The notes below the pieces were generated by a model. That model made no database searches. It was not told the DNA's origin and was given only the letters and a program-made list of their open reading frames with translations. Shown here piece by piece: positions 26,491-36,041 of a stretch of DNA of 64,000 nucleotides. The stretch is from Pseudomonas asgharzadehiana. GTDB lineage: Bacteria > Pseudomonadota > Gammaproteobacteria > Pseudomonadales > Pseudomonadaceae. The stretch is from NCBI RefSeq assembly GCF_019139815.1, contig NZ_CP077079.1:2232001-2296000 (forward strand), written 5' to 3'. Position numbers and translations under genes: made by a program. Within the stretch, counting starts at the first letter, position 1. Every line of letters begins with the position of its first letter.

Positions 26491-28647
26491 TTACTCGCGT
26501 TCGTAGCTGTCCACCTGCTCCCCGTCGGCATTGAACACATTCACCCGGTTTTCGTTTTTCGCGTCCCAGATGCTGTAAGTCGCGTCGTTGCTGTTGGTGG
26601 GTAGGCTGTAGGTGGTGTACGAGCCAAGCTTTTTCACCAGGGTGTTGTTTTTGTCGATCAGTACCAGGCCCCTGAAACCATCCATTTCCGCCGAGGCGAG
26701 GTTTTTCTGGAAGGGGTTGAGTCGGGTGTATTTGAGGGGCACGCGCAGCTTGCCGGTGAGATCGAGCGCGCCGTAGTGTTCACCCTTTTTGACCACGGCC
26801 ATGCCGTTGGAGAACGGTTCGACTTCGTCATAGGGCAGGCTGATGGGCACGCTTTTGCCTTCTGGGTTGATGAAGCGGTACTTCCCGCTCTTGCGGTCTT
26901 GCAGCAGTTGCGGCTGGCCTTGGATAAACGCCCCGATGGCCGTGCTGCCAGGTGGGTTGAGCTTTTGCAGTTGTAGGGTGTAGATGTCTTTCTGGCGACC
27001 GTCATCGGAGGTGCTGTAGAGGAAGTCACCGATGACTTCGATGTTGGAGAACCGCGGCGCCAGCAGTTCCTTGCCGGCCAGGTTCCACACGCCATAGGAC
27101 GAATCGCCCCCGTAGGTCTTCAGCCCGGGCCGGCCAATGAACAGGTCGCCGACTACCTCGACATTGACGTATTTCATCGGCACCACCACCTGCTGTTTCT
27201 TCACGTCGTACACGCCATAAGGGCCGTTGGTTTCGCGTTCGACGATCATCAGGTCCGCGTTGATAGGTTTCTCGATAATCTCGAACGGCAATTCCTTCAA
27301 CGTATGCCCGCCGGGCACGAACGCAAAGTATTTGAACAGCAACTGGCTCCAGCCATCTTTCTGCGGTGTGCGGCCCACCTGCATGTTGAACACACCAGGC
27401 ATCGGGCTGTACTCGATGCGCTCAAAGCGCGGCTTGACCACCCATTGCCCGTGGTTGTCGATAAAGCCGCTTTTTTGCGTGGCGTTGTCGTAAGCGATAT
27501 AGCGAGCCTGGGCTGGCACGCTGTTGTGCATCTCCAGCGCCAGGGTTTGCGGTTGTGCGGGGTCCAGCAGGTAGATGACGATGCTCGCCGGGGTGTCTTC
27601 GAACTGGTAGGTGGCGTGCACGTTGGTCAGGGCGCCGGCGCTATCCGGCAGGCCTTTGACGAATTGCTCCAGGTGTTCCTGCAGCGCGGCGCTGGTGGTA
27701 TAGCGCGAGAAATTGTCCTGCATGCGCAGCAGTTCGTCATAGTACGCGCGCAGGTTGGCCTTTTGCTCGGCGGTAGGTGAGGAGTTGCTGCTGTTACCGC
27801 CGCTGTAGAGCGTCTTGCCGTCGGCGCTGAGACCCTCGATCACGTAGCTCTTGTTCTTGGGGGTGGCCAGCAGCAGGGACGCGCGATCGTCAGCCAGGGC
27901 AGTCAACTGGTAGACCTCACCGTCGTCGCCGGTGACTTTCGGATGTTTCGCGTCCAGCACGATTTTTTTGACGCCGGGGTAGCTCGGGTATGTGAGAGTG
28001 ACGCTGACGCGCTCCACCGGCTTATTGACCTTGAGTTCGACTTTGGACGTGTCCTGCTCCTCTGCGTTGTCGACCCCAACAGCGGCAAAGTGTTGTTGCG
28101 TCCCGTCGCGAAAGTACACGGTTTGTACCGCATAACGTTCTTCCTCGCGCTGGTCGGGCAGGGCGCCACGCTTGAGCACCTCGCGGATCGGCTCCACATC
28201 CAGTTTCAGCCCCGACTGGTTGTCGAAGAACAACTGCTCGAACGCAGGCATCTTCTGCGCGAGCGCTTCCAGCGCCGTTTTCAGCTCGGCAGCGGGGAAG
28301 GGCACGAAAGGCTCGTCATAGCGCAGCTGTTTTTTCTCGCCGGACGACGCGGCGGTGTCGGCTACCGGCGAAATCTCCAGGCGCATGCTCTCGATCATTG
28401 CGATCTGGTTGATGCTGTCGCGTGCATCCATCACCAGGTAGTTCAGGCGTTTTTTCGCTTGCTCCAGTGTCAGGCTATGTAGGTCGTCCACCGCCCCTTC
28501 ATTGAGCTGTTCTTCACTGTAGTCGGGGCCGCTGACCAAGCCTGTGACAACGTGACGGTCAACCAGGTAATAGGTCGCGCCACCGAGTATGGCGATAACC
28601 ACCAAGGAACTGGCGAGGAGTTTGGTTCGGGTCAGGGCGGTTTTCAT
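26491..28647 (-). CDS. WG-repeat protein with N-terminal membrane anchor
   Basis: The 718-residue protein begins with one membrane helix (LLASSLVVIAILGGATYYLV) after basic residues, so most of it is periplasmic. The second half carries WG-type beta repeats (KSGFIDNHGQWVVKPRFERI, GPYGVYDVKKQQVVVPMKYV, SYGVWNLAGKELLAPRFSNI, HYGALDLTGKLRVPLKYTRL). The region before them, roughly residues 30-350, matches nothing I know and is partly helical. Function is unknown; WG repeats usually mediate protein binding. No operon partner is evident. The frame ends near a REP palindrome. Confidence 0.85.
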   Translation of the reverse strand: MKTALTRTKLLASSLVVIAILGGATYYLVDRHVVTGLVSGPDYSEEQLNEGAVDDLHSLTLEQAKKRLNYLVMDARDSINQIAMIESMRLEISPVADTAASSGEKKQLRYDEPFVPFPAAELKTALEALAQKMPAFEQLFFDNQSGLKLDVEPIREVLKRGALPDQREEERYAVQTVYFRDGTQQHFAAVGVDNAEEQDTSKVELKVNKPVERVSVTLTYPSYPGVKKIVLDAKHPKVTGDDGEVYQLTALADDRASLLLATPKNKSYVIEGLSADGKTLYSGGNSSNSSPTAEQKANLRAYYDELLRMQDNFSRYTTSAALQEHLEQFVKGLPDSAGALTNVHATYQFEDTPASIVIYLLDPAQPQTLALEMHNSVPAQARYIAYDNATQKSGFIDNHGQWVVKPRFERIEYSPMPGVFNMQVGRTPQKDGWSQLLFKYFAFVPGGHTLKELPFEIIEKPINADLMIVERETNGPYGVYDVKKQQVVVPMKYVNVEVVGDLFIGRPGLKTYGGDSSYGVWNLAGKELLAPRFSNIEVIGDFLYSTSDDGRQKDIYTLQLQKLNPPGSTAIGAFIQGQPQLLQDRKSGKYRFINPEGKSVPISLPYDEVEPFSNGMAVVKKGEHYGALDLTGKLRVPLKYTRLNPFQKNLASAEMDGFRGLVLIDKNNTLVKKLGSYTTYSLPTNSNDATYSIWDAKNENRVNVFNADGEQVDSYERE

Positions 28648-28863
28648 TATTGTCAGACTCGAGAATAGGGCTGGCGCAAGGTTAGCAGGTGAACGGTGGC
28701 GGACGTGCCGGGCGCACGCAGTTTGTTCGAGCTGACCTTAATAGAGCCAATTGTTCTATTCGCGCCATGGAGAAACGAGAGGTTATTCGCTAGTTTTCAT
28801 ACACATCCTTCACGCAGTCGGGTCAGCAGTACTGCCCAGTCGCAAAGATAAAGGCATATTGCT

Positions 28864-29874
28864 ATGAACGAGTGTTCTGCTGACCCAACGTCGGTTATTC
28901 CGCCCTTTACGGTGCGGGCGCTTCATTGCCCCTCTCCCATCCGCATCGACGAAGCATTGGGGCGGGAGGTGAATGAGCGGCTTATGAAATGGATCGAACA
29001 TATCGGTATTTTTCCCGGCAAACGGGACAAAATTCGCGCCTCGGATTTTGGTCGCTACGCCATGTTGTGCCATGTGGATACCGATGATCCCGACCGGCTG
29101 CTGCTCCAGGGCCAATGCCTGGCGGCATTGTTTGCCGTCGACGACCATTATTGCGACGACCGTTCACTTGGCTGCGATCCCCGCCAAGTCGCGCCGCGCT
29201 TATCGTTTGCGATTGCCGCCATGGACCCCGCTTACCTGCCTGCGCCTTTTGATGCTCAACTGGACATTCAGCTCAACTGCGATCCGGTGCTGATTGGCCT
29301 GCGCGCGTATATGCGGCGCGTCAGCCAGTTTTGCACACCGTCCCAAGTTGCCAGGGTGCGCCAAATCAGTATTGCAATGTTTGTAGCGATGGCCGCCGAG
29401 GGAGCCTGGCGTGTGTATGGCACCCGGCCGACTGTCGCCGAGTACCTTGCCAGTCGGCATATCAACAGCTTCTGGCCGTGCCTGGTCTTGATCGACCCCG
29501 TCGGCGGTTATGAAGTCCCGGCCAATCTGTATTCGCAACCGCAGGTGCACCGTGTCACGGCCCTGGCGTCCCTTGCTACTACCTTGGTCAACGATTTGTA
29601 CTCGGCCTACAAGGAGCACCTGAACGAGGTTGGCACGTTCAAACTGCCGTATCTGCTGGCGGCACAACACCACTGCTCCCTTCAGGAAGCGATCAACAGG
29701 ATTGCCGATATCCATGACGACGTGATGCATCAATACGAAGCAGTTGAGCGTGCGCTATTGACGGACGCAACCCCGCTGCTGCAACGCTACCTCATGGGGC
29801 TTAAGGCATGGGTGGCAGGGAATCTGGAGTGGCACAAACATAGCGCGCGATACCAGGCCGATTTCATTCGGTGA
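28864..29874 (+). CDS. Terpene synthase of the 2-methylisoborneol/2-methylenebornane synthase type
   Basis: The 336-residue protein is a class I terpene cyclase. The aspartate-rich metal motif appears as DDHYCDD near residue 97, the second metal site as NDLYSAYKE (N-D-x-x-S-x-x-x-E), and the C-terminal W-x-x-x-x-x-R-Y pattern as WHKHSARY. This combination is that of the 2-methylisoborneol synthase group, which cyclise 2-methyl-geranyl diphosphate; P. fluorescens homologues make 2-methylenebornane. The geranyl diphosphate methyltransferase that normally accompanies it is not present on either side, so the substrate may be unmethylated geranyl or farnesyl diphosphate. Volatile terpene output is the likely role. 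Confidence 0.85.
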   Translation: MNECSADPTSVIPPFTVRALHCPSPIRIDEALGREVNERLMKWIEHIGIFPGKRDKIRASDFGRYAMLCHVDTDDPDRLLLQGQCLAALFAVDDHYCDDRSLGCDPRQVAPRLSFAIAAMDPAYLPAPFDAQLDIQLNCDPVLIGLRAYMRRVSQFCTPSQVARVRQISIAMFVAMAAEGAWRVYGTRPTVAEYLASRHINSFWPCLVLIDPVGGYEVPANLYSQPQVHRVTALASLATTLVNDLYSAYKEHLNEVGTFKLPYLLAAQHHCSLQEAINRIADIHDDVMHQYEAVERALLTDATPLLQRYLMGLKAWVAGNLEWHKHSARYQADFIR

Positions 29875-29933
29875 ATGATTGCGCGCGCCTGCGGTCGGAA
29901 CCTGGGTACGCGCCATTCATTGAAGGAGTACCC

Positions 29934-30242
29934 ATGACGTCCAAATCCCTGCTTGCCTGCGTTTTAGTCGCTGCCAGCCTGTCCACCGCCAGCTTTGTGG
30001 TGCAGGCCGGCGATACTCCCCAGGAAACCGTGCAGCCTTCCAACATCAACGCCCGTGATTTAAAAGAGGGCGACCGTGCCCCGGATATTCTGATGCGCAA
30101 GGAGTCGGCCATCAGCGACTGGAAAAAACGCGGCCTCAAACAGCCGGAAGAAGAAAGCCAGTGGGCCCGCGTGGGCGATAAATACGTGCTGCTCAAAACC
30201 ACCAACGGCACCATTCTGGAGATCACGCCTGTTAAAAAGTGA
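29934..30242 (+). CDS. RcnB-family periplasmic protein
   Basis: The 102-residue product has a signal peptide (LLACVLVAASLSTASFVVQA, cut before GD) and an RcnB domain (ISDWKKRGLKQPEEESQWARVGDKYVLL, then TNGTILEITPV). RcnB of E. coli tunes nickel and cobalt efflux; the Pseudomonas homologues are mostly uncharacterised. The ATG at 29934 follows GAAGGAGTACCC, a strong site. It begins 59 bases after the terpene synthase stop on the same strand, but a functional link is unlikely. No metal transporter is adjacent. Confidence 0.85.
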   Translation: MTSKSLLACVLVAASLSTASFVVQAGDTPQETVQPSNINARDLKEGDRAPDILMRKESAISDWKKRGLKQPEEESQWARVGDKYVLLKTTNGTILEITPVKK

Positions 30243-30317
30243 CCTCCTTTTTGGCTGTTCTTGCGTTAAGGTAACCGGCCTCTATGGTCGCGTTACCTCT
30301 GGAAGAATGAGAGCAGG

Positions 30318-31511
30318 ATGCTTGCCACCCTTAGAAATTACCCTCGCACCGTAAACCTGTTGCTGTGTGCCACGTTGCTGCTGACGCTGGCCAAAGCGAT
30401 CACGTTTCCGTACCTGGTGATCTACCTCACCCGTCACTTTGCCTTGGATATCAGCCAGGTCGGCCTGGTGATCGGCAGTTCGCTGATCGTCGGTTCGTTG
30501 TTGAGTGTCTATGGTGGTTTTCTTGTTGACCGCATCAACAACTATCGTTTGCTGCTCGGCATGAGCCTGCTGTTTGTGCTGGGGTTTATCGGCACGCTGC
30601 TGGCGCAGACCATCTGGGCGTTTTATAGCTGCCTGATTCTGATCAACCTGGCCTACGCGGTCATCGACATCGCGGTAAAGGCCGGGTTTGCCAGCCTGTT
30701 GCCTGAAGACGCACGCAGCGAAGTGTTTTCCATCAAATACACCCTGACCAATATCGGTTATGCGGTAGGGCCGTTTTTCGGGGCGATGGTGGCCAAGCTG
30801 GATATCAGCTTGCCATTTATGCTGTCGGCGCTGTTGGGGGCGGGGTTCTTCCTGCTGTACTGGCATTGGGGCGACCGCACGCTGACCCGTGTGGATGTCG
30901 CACAAAAACCGGTGTCATTCCTGGCGGTGGGCGGTGTGCTGCTCAAGGACCACCGTCTGGTGTGCTTCACCCTCGGCGGCCTGCTCAGTGCGGTGGTGTT
31001 CGGACAGTTCACGGCATACCTGTCGCAATACCTGGTGACCACCACCACCGCCGAATACACCTACACCGTGATCAGTGCCGTGCTCACCACCAACGCCGTG
31101 CTGGTGATCGCCCTGCAATACCTGATTGGCAAGCGTATCTCCCATCGTTATCTGAGCCAGTGGCTGATTGTCGGCTTGAGCATGTTCATGCTGGGGTTGA
31201 TTGGTTTTGCGTTGTCCACCAGCGTGCTGTGGTGGGTGCTGGCGATGGCGGTGTTCACGGTAGGGGAGATTATCGTGTTCCCGGCCGAGTACATGTTTAT
31301 CGACCGAATCGCCCCGGACCACCTGCGGGGCATGTACTACGGGGCGCAGAATCTGTCCAACCTTGGCGCGGCATTGGGGCCGGTGTTGTGTGGGCTGGTA
31401 TTGGCCAGCCTGCCGGCGCACTCCATGTTCTACATGCTGGGTGCCTTTATCATCGGCGGTGGGGTGTTCTATTTCATCGGGGCGTCGTTGAAGGCCAATC
31501 CTCCAGCGTGA
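30318..31511 (+). CDS. MFS transporter, MdtH-like
   Basis: The 397-residue inner-membrane protein has about twelve hydrophobic helices and the MFS loop motif GGFLVDRINNYRLLLG between helices 2 and 3. The C-terminal half has FPAEYMFIDRIAPDHLRGMYYGAQNLSNLGAALGP, like the MdtH/YfcJ drug-efflux branch. The start ATG at 30318 follows GAGAGCAGG. Its last 38 bases overlap, on the opposite strand, the DUF1652 gene. Substrate is unknown. Confidence 0.88.
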   Translation: MLATLRNYPRTVNLLLCATLLLTLAKAITFPYLVIYLTRHFALDISQVGLVIGSSLIVGSLLSVYGGFLVDRINNYRLLLGMSLLFVLGFIGTLLAQTIWAFYSCLILINLAYAVIDIAVKAGFASLLPEDARSEVFSIKYTLTNIGYAVGPFFGAMVAKLDISLPFMLSALLGAGFFLLYWHWGDRTLTRVDVAQKPVSFLAVGGVLLKDHRLVCFTLGGLLSAVVFGQFTAYLSQYLVTTTTAEYTYTVISAVLTTNAVLVIALQYLIGKRISHRYLSQWLIVGLSMFMLGLIGFALSTSVLWWVLAMAVFTVGEIIVFPAEYMFIDRIAPDHLRGMYYGAQNLSNLGAALGPVLCGLVLASLPAHSMFYMLGAFIIGGGVFYFIGASLKANPPA

Positions 31512-31746
31512 GTTTGCCTACGTTGTTGCTGTGCAGTTCGTAGCGCAACTCTTCAACCATCTTTTCCACTTCCTGCGGCGTCTGCAGCCGGTTGGTGCTG
31601 ATCCCGGTGACCACCAGGTCCACCCGGCCGGTTTCGGCGTCGTAGACCTTGAGGGTCAAGGACGCATCCCGGCACAGCGTAAATTCGCAGGTCAGGGGCG
31701 ACAAACCTTCTTCGATGCAATTTCGCAGTTGGGCGAGGGTAAACAT
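31474..31746 (-). CDS. DUF1652 domain protein
   Basis: The 90-residue protein (from ATG 31746, after GAAGGAACCCGC) matches DUF1652, a small family nearly confined to Pseudomonas: MFTLAQLRNCIEEGLSPLTCEF followed by SLTLKVYDAETGRVDLVV. Function is unknown. It is probably cytosolic. Its 3' end overlaps the end of the convergent MFS gene by 38 bases, an unusual tail-to-tail arrangement that leaves no room for separate terminators. A nine-codon upstream extension is possible. Confidence 0.85.
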   Translation of the reverse strand: MFTLAQLRNCIEEGLSPLTCEFTLCRDASLTLKVYDAETGRVDLVVTGISTNRLQTPQEVEKMVEELRYELHSNNVGKLTLEDWPSTTPR

Positions 31747-31847
31747 GCGGGTTCCTTCAAAGCATAGGTTCATGCTTTAAAGGTTATTGATTGCCCGCAA
31801 GCACCATAAGGCGAATTCGCACTAGCCCTACTAGTGCATTTGCACTG

Positions 31848-33344
31848 TCAACGCTGGTTTTTTAACCGTAATTCCCCCGCAAACAGCCCGCGTTCCCGGG
31901 CCCATACGATGGCTGCACTACGGCTGTGCACCCCCAGCTTCGAGTACACCGTGGCCACATGGTTACGCACGGTGTTGGGCGCCAGTTTCAGGCGCGAGGC
32001 GATCTCCTTGTCGGCCAGCCCCTCGCAGATCAGGCCCAGCACGTCACGCTCACGGGCAGTGAGGTCGGTGTAGCTGACGTTCGGCGCGTTGGGGCTGTTG
32101 ACGCTCTTGGCGTTGGCCAGTTTTTCGATCAGGGTCTGGCTGAACCAGGAGGCGTCCTGCATCACTTCCTCGATCGCCGCCACCAGCTCCAGTTCCGAGC
32201 GTTTGCGCTCGGTAATATTCATCAGCACCAACAGGTAGCACGGTACGTCCTGGATGATCACCGTGTCGGCCGACACCACGCAGTCGATCACCTCATGGCC
32301 CTTCTTACGCACCTTGAGGTCCTGGCCGTCGAGGTTGCCGGCTTTTTCCAGGGTGGCGAACAGCTGCGCACCCACTGCGGCGTTGTCGATAAAGTCGATG
32401 TCTTCGATGGATTTGCCGATCAGTTCTTCGCTGATATAGCCGGTGATGCTCATGAACGCTTCGTTGACGTCCACCACCTGGCGGTTGGCGGCGTTGCACA
32501 CCAGGGTGGGAACCGGCGTGAGGCGGAACGACTTGGCGAAGCGCTCCTCGCTCTGGCGCAGGGCAATCTCTGCCTTGCGGCGCGGCTCCAGGTCCATGAA
32601 TGAAAACAGCATGCAGTCTTCTTCGTTCATGTCCAACGGCTGGCCGGCCACGATCACCAGTTTGCTGCCGCCTTCGGGCAGTCTGAGTTCCGCCTGCATC
32701 TGCGGGATGGTCGAGCCTTCGCCCAGGCGCTGGATGGCCAGGTCCTTGCGCTCGGCCTGTTCCAATACGTCCAGCTCATAGACCGATTTGCCGATGACCT
32801 GGTCGCGGTTGTAGCCGGTCATCTCCAAAAAGCCCTGGTTCACCTTGATGTAACGCAGGTCGCTCAAACGGCAGATCACCGCGGGCGCCGGGTTGGCGTT
32901 GAAGGTTTTTTCGAAGCGCTGCTCGGCACTGGCCCATTCGGTGGCATCGCTGAGAATCAGCACCAGCAACTCCGGCTCGCCGCGAGAATCATTGATCACC
33001 AGGCTGCGCAGGCGGTGTACCCAGGTTTTGTCCGGGTCGGCGGTGGGAGTGACTTCCACCACCACGTCGCTGAATTCGTCACCCGCCGCTGCGCGGGCCA
33101 ACGGGTAATTGTCCGGTTGCACGGGATGGTTATTGCGGTAGCGCAGGGTGAAGCGTTCGACATACTGCTGCCCGCTGGCGCCCAGCCCCATCACGTCGCC
33201 CACCCCATGCATGGCCAGCGCAGCTTCGTTGGCCCAGAGAATGGTCTGGTCGACCTCGGCCAGAATCACCCCGTCGGACAGCCCGGAGATGATCTGCTGC
33301 AGTTGGCGACGGTTGGTTTCTTTGGCAAGGACGTCCTGGCTCAT
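31848..33344 (-). CDS. Triple-PAS LuxR-family transcriptional regulator
   Basis: The protein of 498 residues has three PAS sensory domains in series (first near 10-120, then RYIKVNQGFLEMTGYNRDQVIGKSVYE, then QVVDVNEAFMSITGYISEELIGKSIED) and a C-terminal LuxR helix-turn-helix (LTARERDVLGLICEGLADKEI, LKLAPNTVRNHVATVYSKLG). It lacks a receiver or kinase domain, so the signal is read directly by the PAS domains, perhaps through a bound cofactor. The ATG at 33344 follows GGGAGACACC; longer forms lack a site. Targets are unknown. It is a single gene between convergent and divergent neighbours. Confidence 0.88.
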   Translation of the reverse strand: MSQDVLAKETNRRQLQQIISGLSDGVILAEVDQTILWANEAALAMHGVGDVMGLGASGQQYVERFTLRYRNNHPVQPDNYPLARAAAGDEFSDVVVEVTPTADPDKTWVHRLRSLVINDSRGEPELLVLILSDATEWASAEQRFEKTFNANPAPAVICRLSDLRYIKVNQGFLEMTGYNRDQVIGKSVYELDVLEQAERKDLAIQRLGEGSTIPQMQAELRLPEGGSKLVIVAGQPLDMNEEDCMLFSFMDLEPRRKAEIALRQSEERFAKSFRLTPVPTLVCNAANRQVVDVNEAFMSITGYISEELIGKSIEDIDFIDNAAVGAQLFATLEKAGNLDGQDLKVRKKGHEVIDCVVSADTVIIQDVPCYLLVLMNITERKRSELELVAAIEEVMQDASWFSQTLIEKLANAKSVNSPNAPNVSYTDLTARERDVLGLICEGLADKEIASRLKLAPNTVRNHVATVYSKLGVHSRSAAIVWARERGLFAGELRLKNQR

Positions 33345-33581
33345 GGTGTCTCCCTGGAAAAAGCGCATGCAAACTCCGACAGCCCAGGGGCTGGATAGTG
33401 CAAAGAAATGCGCTTGTGGGAAGTATGAAATGCACCCGGTTAGAGGGGGCATTTGAGCCAGGGCCGACCCTCTGTGCCGCCGTGCTGACTGGTATAGACC
33501 TGTTAAGTCTGACAGTAGGCAAGGCGTTGTGGGATTCGTAGGCTGTTGCTGTCCGACCGCGATTGAAGAAGGAAGCTGACC

Positions 33582-33833
33582 GTGAACAAGCCTGAGTTTA
33601 ACGATTACCTGACAAGAGAAATAACGGCCGCGTTGCAGCGTATCTCGCCAAAGTTGAGCAAGTCCGACAGGGTCGATTGGGGCAGAGTTGCGTTCTTGAA
33701 GGCCTTGAAGGCATTGGTCGACGGCGCCGTCAGCCCAGAAGACCTGGGCACTGTGGGCGCCGTCAACGATGTGGTGCAGGCGTTAGGGCTGCTGCAGGGT
33801 GGCAAGACCTTGCTGGATGAGCTTGATCCTTAG
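33582..33833 (+). CDS. Small conserved hypothetical protein, 83 residues
   Basis: It begins with GTG at 33582 after GAAGGAAGCTGACC, a strong ribosome site, and its codon use is normal for the genome. The protein is soluble and mostly helical, with no motif I recognise. The stop lies 27 bases before the end of the convergent membrane-protein gene. It is probably a real gene because of site and composition, but no role can be given. Confidence 0.6.
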   Translation: MNKPEFNDYLTREITAALQRISPKLSKSDRVDWGRVAFLKALKALVDGAVSPEDLGTVGAVNDVVQALGLLQGGKTLLDELDP

Positions 33834-33859
33834 ACCTGCTACTACAAAGCCAGCCATCA

Positions 33860-35029
33860 CTATGTGGCTAACCGGCCCACCAACGGCACGATAATCAGCG
33901 TGCTCAGAGCCATCGAAATTACATTGCCGATGTACGGATGGATGTGTGCTGGTAAGCGCCCGGCGAGGGTGCACGCTAACGGTGGTGCGATCAGTGCACC
34001 GAGCAATGCGCTTGCGCCTACCACCGCCCAACTCCCGCCGTAGGTCAACACCGCAGCGGGTACGACGGAGACTAGAGGCACATAGGTAGGATACCAGCCA
34101 CGTTTGATCCATTGTTGTCGCCAGATCACGACGCCTATCGCTGACGTCAGGGCTTGTGCTCCGACGAGAGGCAGGATGAGGCCTGAACCATAGCCTGGGC
34201 TCAAGGGATTCAGTACATATGCCAACAACACTCCCGCCAATAAACCTAGACTTGCGAGTTCATTACCGAAGAACGGTGCTTCTGAAAAGTCCGCTAGCAC
34301 GCGCCGTATGCTCCATAACAGATTGTAGGTAGGTGGTTTAGCGGGTATGGGTTTGGTCGGTGTGATGTAGTCGCAACGCACCAAAACGGGTAAACGCCGG
34401 CAAAGCAAAAACGCAATGACACTTCCGATTGCCATGCCCGATACATTGCCGATAACTACCGGCAATCCCAGTGGTACGCATACGTAATTGACGATCAATA
34501 AGCAGGTTGGGGTAACAAGCAGTGCTCCTAATACCGCACCATTGAATGCAACCTTCCAACCGCCACCGAACATCAATACCATCGCCGCCGGGAGTGAAAC
34601 GAACGCCGCGAATGTCGGTTGCCAAGTTTCAGCGGTGACGCTCCAGCCCCACAGCAAGTTGCTCAGTATCAGCCCTAACAGCGAGCTGGTTATAAGCCAA
34701 GGCCACAGCCCTGTGCCGTAGGAAATGGGAAAGCCTTGCCAGGCTTTTCCTCGTTTGCTTGCCCACCAAGCCAAATAGGCGCCGGATAGCAGGCCAAGGG
34801 AGGCGAGTTCGTGTTTGTAAAAAGCCACTTCGCTGATGTCTCCCAGTACCCAGCGCAGCCAAGCGGCGGGATCGGGGAGGCTCGTCACCATCTCGCTGTA
34901 CCCCGGCCAAGAACCTCCATAGTTGGTTGAAACCCAAATCACGAGCAAGACGCTTATCAAGCCTGAGATGAGGACTGTGATATCCGCTCGTGAACGGACA
35001 GATACTGTTTTGTTGACTGACGTTTCCAT
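33860..35029 (-). CDS. Polytopic membrane protein with an internal duplication, unknown family
   Basis: The 389-residue protein is very hydrophobic, with about ten to twelve helices. It is built from two homologous halves: FYKHELASLGLLSGAYLAWW near residue 70 matches FFGNELASLGLLAGVLLAYV near residue 255, each preceded by a WxLRRVL/WLRWVLGD-like stretch and followed by a YGTGLWPWL/YGSGLILPL turn. VVIGNVSGMAIGS and YIGNVISMALSTL repeat likewise. Internal repeats with opposite helices are typical of transporters. It is the last gene after a monooxygenase and an amidase (15-base gap), so it may move the amino acid, amide or acid. I cannot name the family. Confidence 0.75.
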   Translation of the reverse strand: METSVNKTVSVRSRADITVLISGLISVLLVIWVSTNYGGSWPGYSEMVTSLPDPAAWLRWVLGDISEVAFYKHELASLGLLSGAYLAWWASKRGKAWQGFPISYGTGLWPWLITSSLLGLILSNLLWGWSVTAETWQPTFAAFVSLPAAMVLMFGGGWKVAFNGAVLGALLVTPTCLLIVNYVCVPLGLPVVIGNVSGMAIGSVIAFLLCRRLPVLVRCDYITPTKPIPAKPPTYNLLWSIRRVLADFSEAPFFGNELASLGLLAGVLLAYVLNPLSPGYGSGLILPLVGAQALTSAIGVVIWRQQWIKRGWYPTYVPLVSVVPAAVLTYGGSWAVVGASALLGALIAPPLACTLAGRLPAHIHPYIGNVISMALSTLIIVPLVGRLAT

Positions 35030-35044
35030 TTATTTGCCCTCCGT

Positions 35045-35932
35045 TCAGCGCGGTAGGGCAGGGTGCCGGGAATATCCAAGCATCTGATCGTAAAGGTCGT
35101 TGCGTCGGTCACGTTGTAGGTCGTTCAGGCTGTTCCATATCGGCGCGCTGCGGGCACTGGTGATATCGATATCGGCAAACAGTATCTCCTGGCGATTGGC
35201 TGAAGCGATTGCGCCGATCGGCCAACCGTTCGTCCCGGCAATCAAAGAACAACCGAGATAGCGCGCGTCACGTTCCTCACCAATGCGACTGGCAGCGGCA
35301 ATAAACACATTATTTACATGTGCGGCGGTCATCGTCAGGTACGAGGCCATGCATTTTCCCGCCTCATCGAACAATGGTGGTGGGGTCCACACCCAGTTGT
35401 TCAGGCTACAAATAATATCGGCGCCTTGTTGGCTAAGAATGCGCGGCACTTCCGGGAACCAGATGTCCCAGCAGATCAATAAACCGATGCGTCCAATCGG
35501 CGTCTCAAACACCGGAAATCCCGTATCACCAGGAGTAAACCAGAGCTTTTCCATATTCCATAAATGGGCTTTTCGGTATTTTCCGATAAACCCTTCTGGT
35601 CCTAACAAGACGGCGGTATTGAATAGTTGCTGACCATCGATCTCGTTGAGGCCTGCCGCCAGATACACCTTATGCTTGCAAGCAAAATCCACCCAAGCTC
35701 TTACGCTGGCACCCTCCGGAACCGCTTCGGCATGATCGAAGGCCTCTTGTCGGTTACTGAAGAAATAGCCGCAGTTCGCGAGTTCAGGCAACACAATCAG
35801 GTTGGCGCCGCCGATTGCGGCTTCGGTCGCAAGCGCAAGGCTTTGATGCAGATTATCGGTCCGGTTGGTCATGCCAACTTGGGGGTCGAGTTGAATGACA
35901 GCTACGCGGACGGGACTTATTGATTCGCTCAT
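35045..35932 (-). CDS. Nitrilase-superfamily amidohydrolase
   Basis: The 295-residue enzyme carries the Glu-Lys-Cys triad of the carbon-nitrogen hydrolases: Glu in VLPELANCGY, Lys in KYRKAHLW, Cys in LLICWDIWFPEVP. It hydrolyses an amide or N-carbamoyl group. Directly upstream on the strand is an amino-acid 2-monooxygenase-like gene, whose product would be an amide. The pair therefore parallels DavB/DavA (lysine to aminovalerate) or a tryptophan monooxygenase with indoleacetamide hydrolase. Which amide is used cannot be read from sequence. It precedes the duplicated membrane protein by 15 bases. Confidence 0.88.
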   Translation of the reverse strand: MSESISPVRVAVIQLDPQVGMTNRTDNLHQSLALATEAAIGGANLIVLPELANCGYFFSNRQEAFDHAEAVPEGASVRAWVDFACKHKVYLAAGLNEIDGQQLFNTAVLLGPEGFIGKYRKAHLWNMEKLWFTPGDTGFPVFETPIGRIGLLICWDIWFPEVPRILSQQGADIICSLNNWVWTPPPLFDEAGKCMASYLTMTAAHVNNVFIAAASRIGEERDARYLGCSLIAGTNGWPIGAIASANRQEILFADIDITSARSAPIWNSLNDLQRDRRNDLYDQMLGYSRHPALPR

Positions 35933-36041
35933 GGAAGTGACCTCTTATCGTTATTCAGCGCGGTGGTTGAATGTTTATAAGAAGTGACAAAGTGTTTAAT
36001 GAAAAGTCGGATGCTTCCTATCGTTTTGTAGCCTGCTTCTC

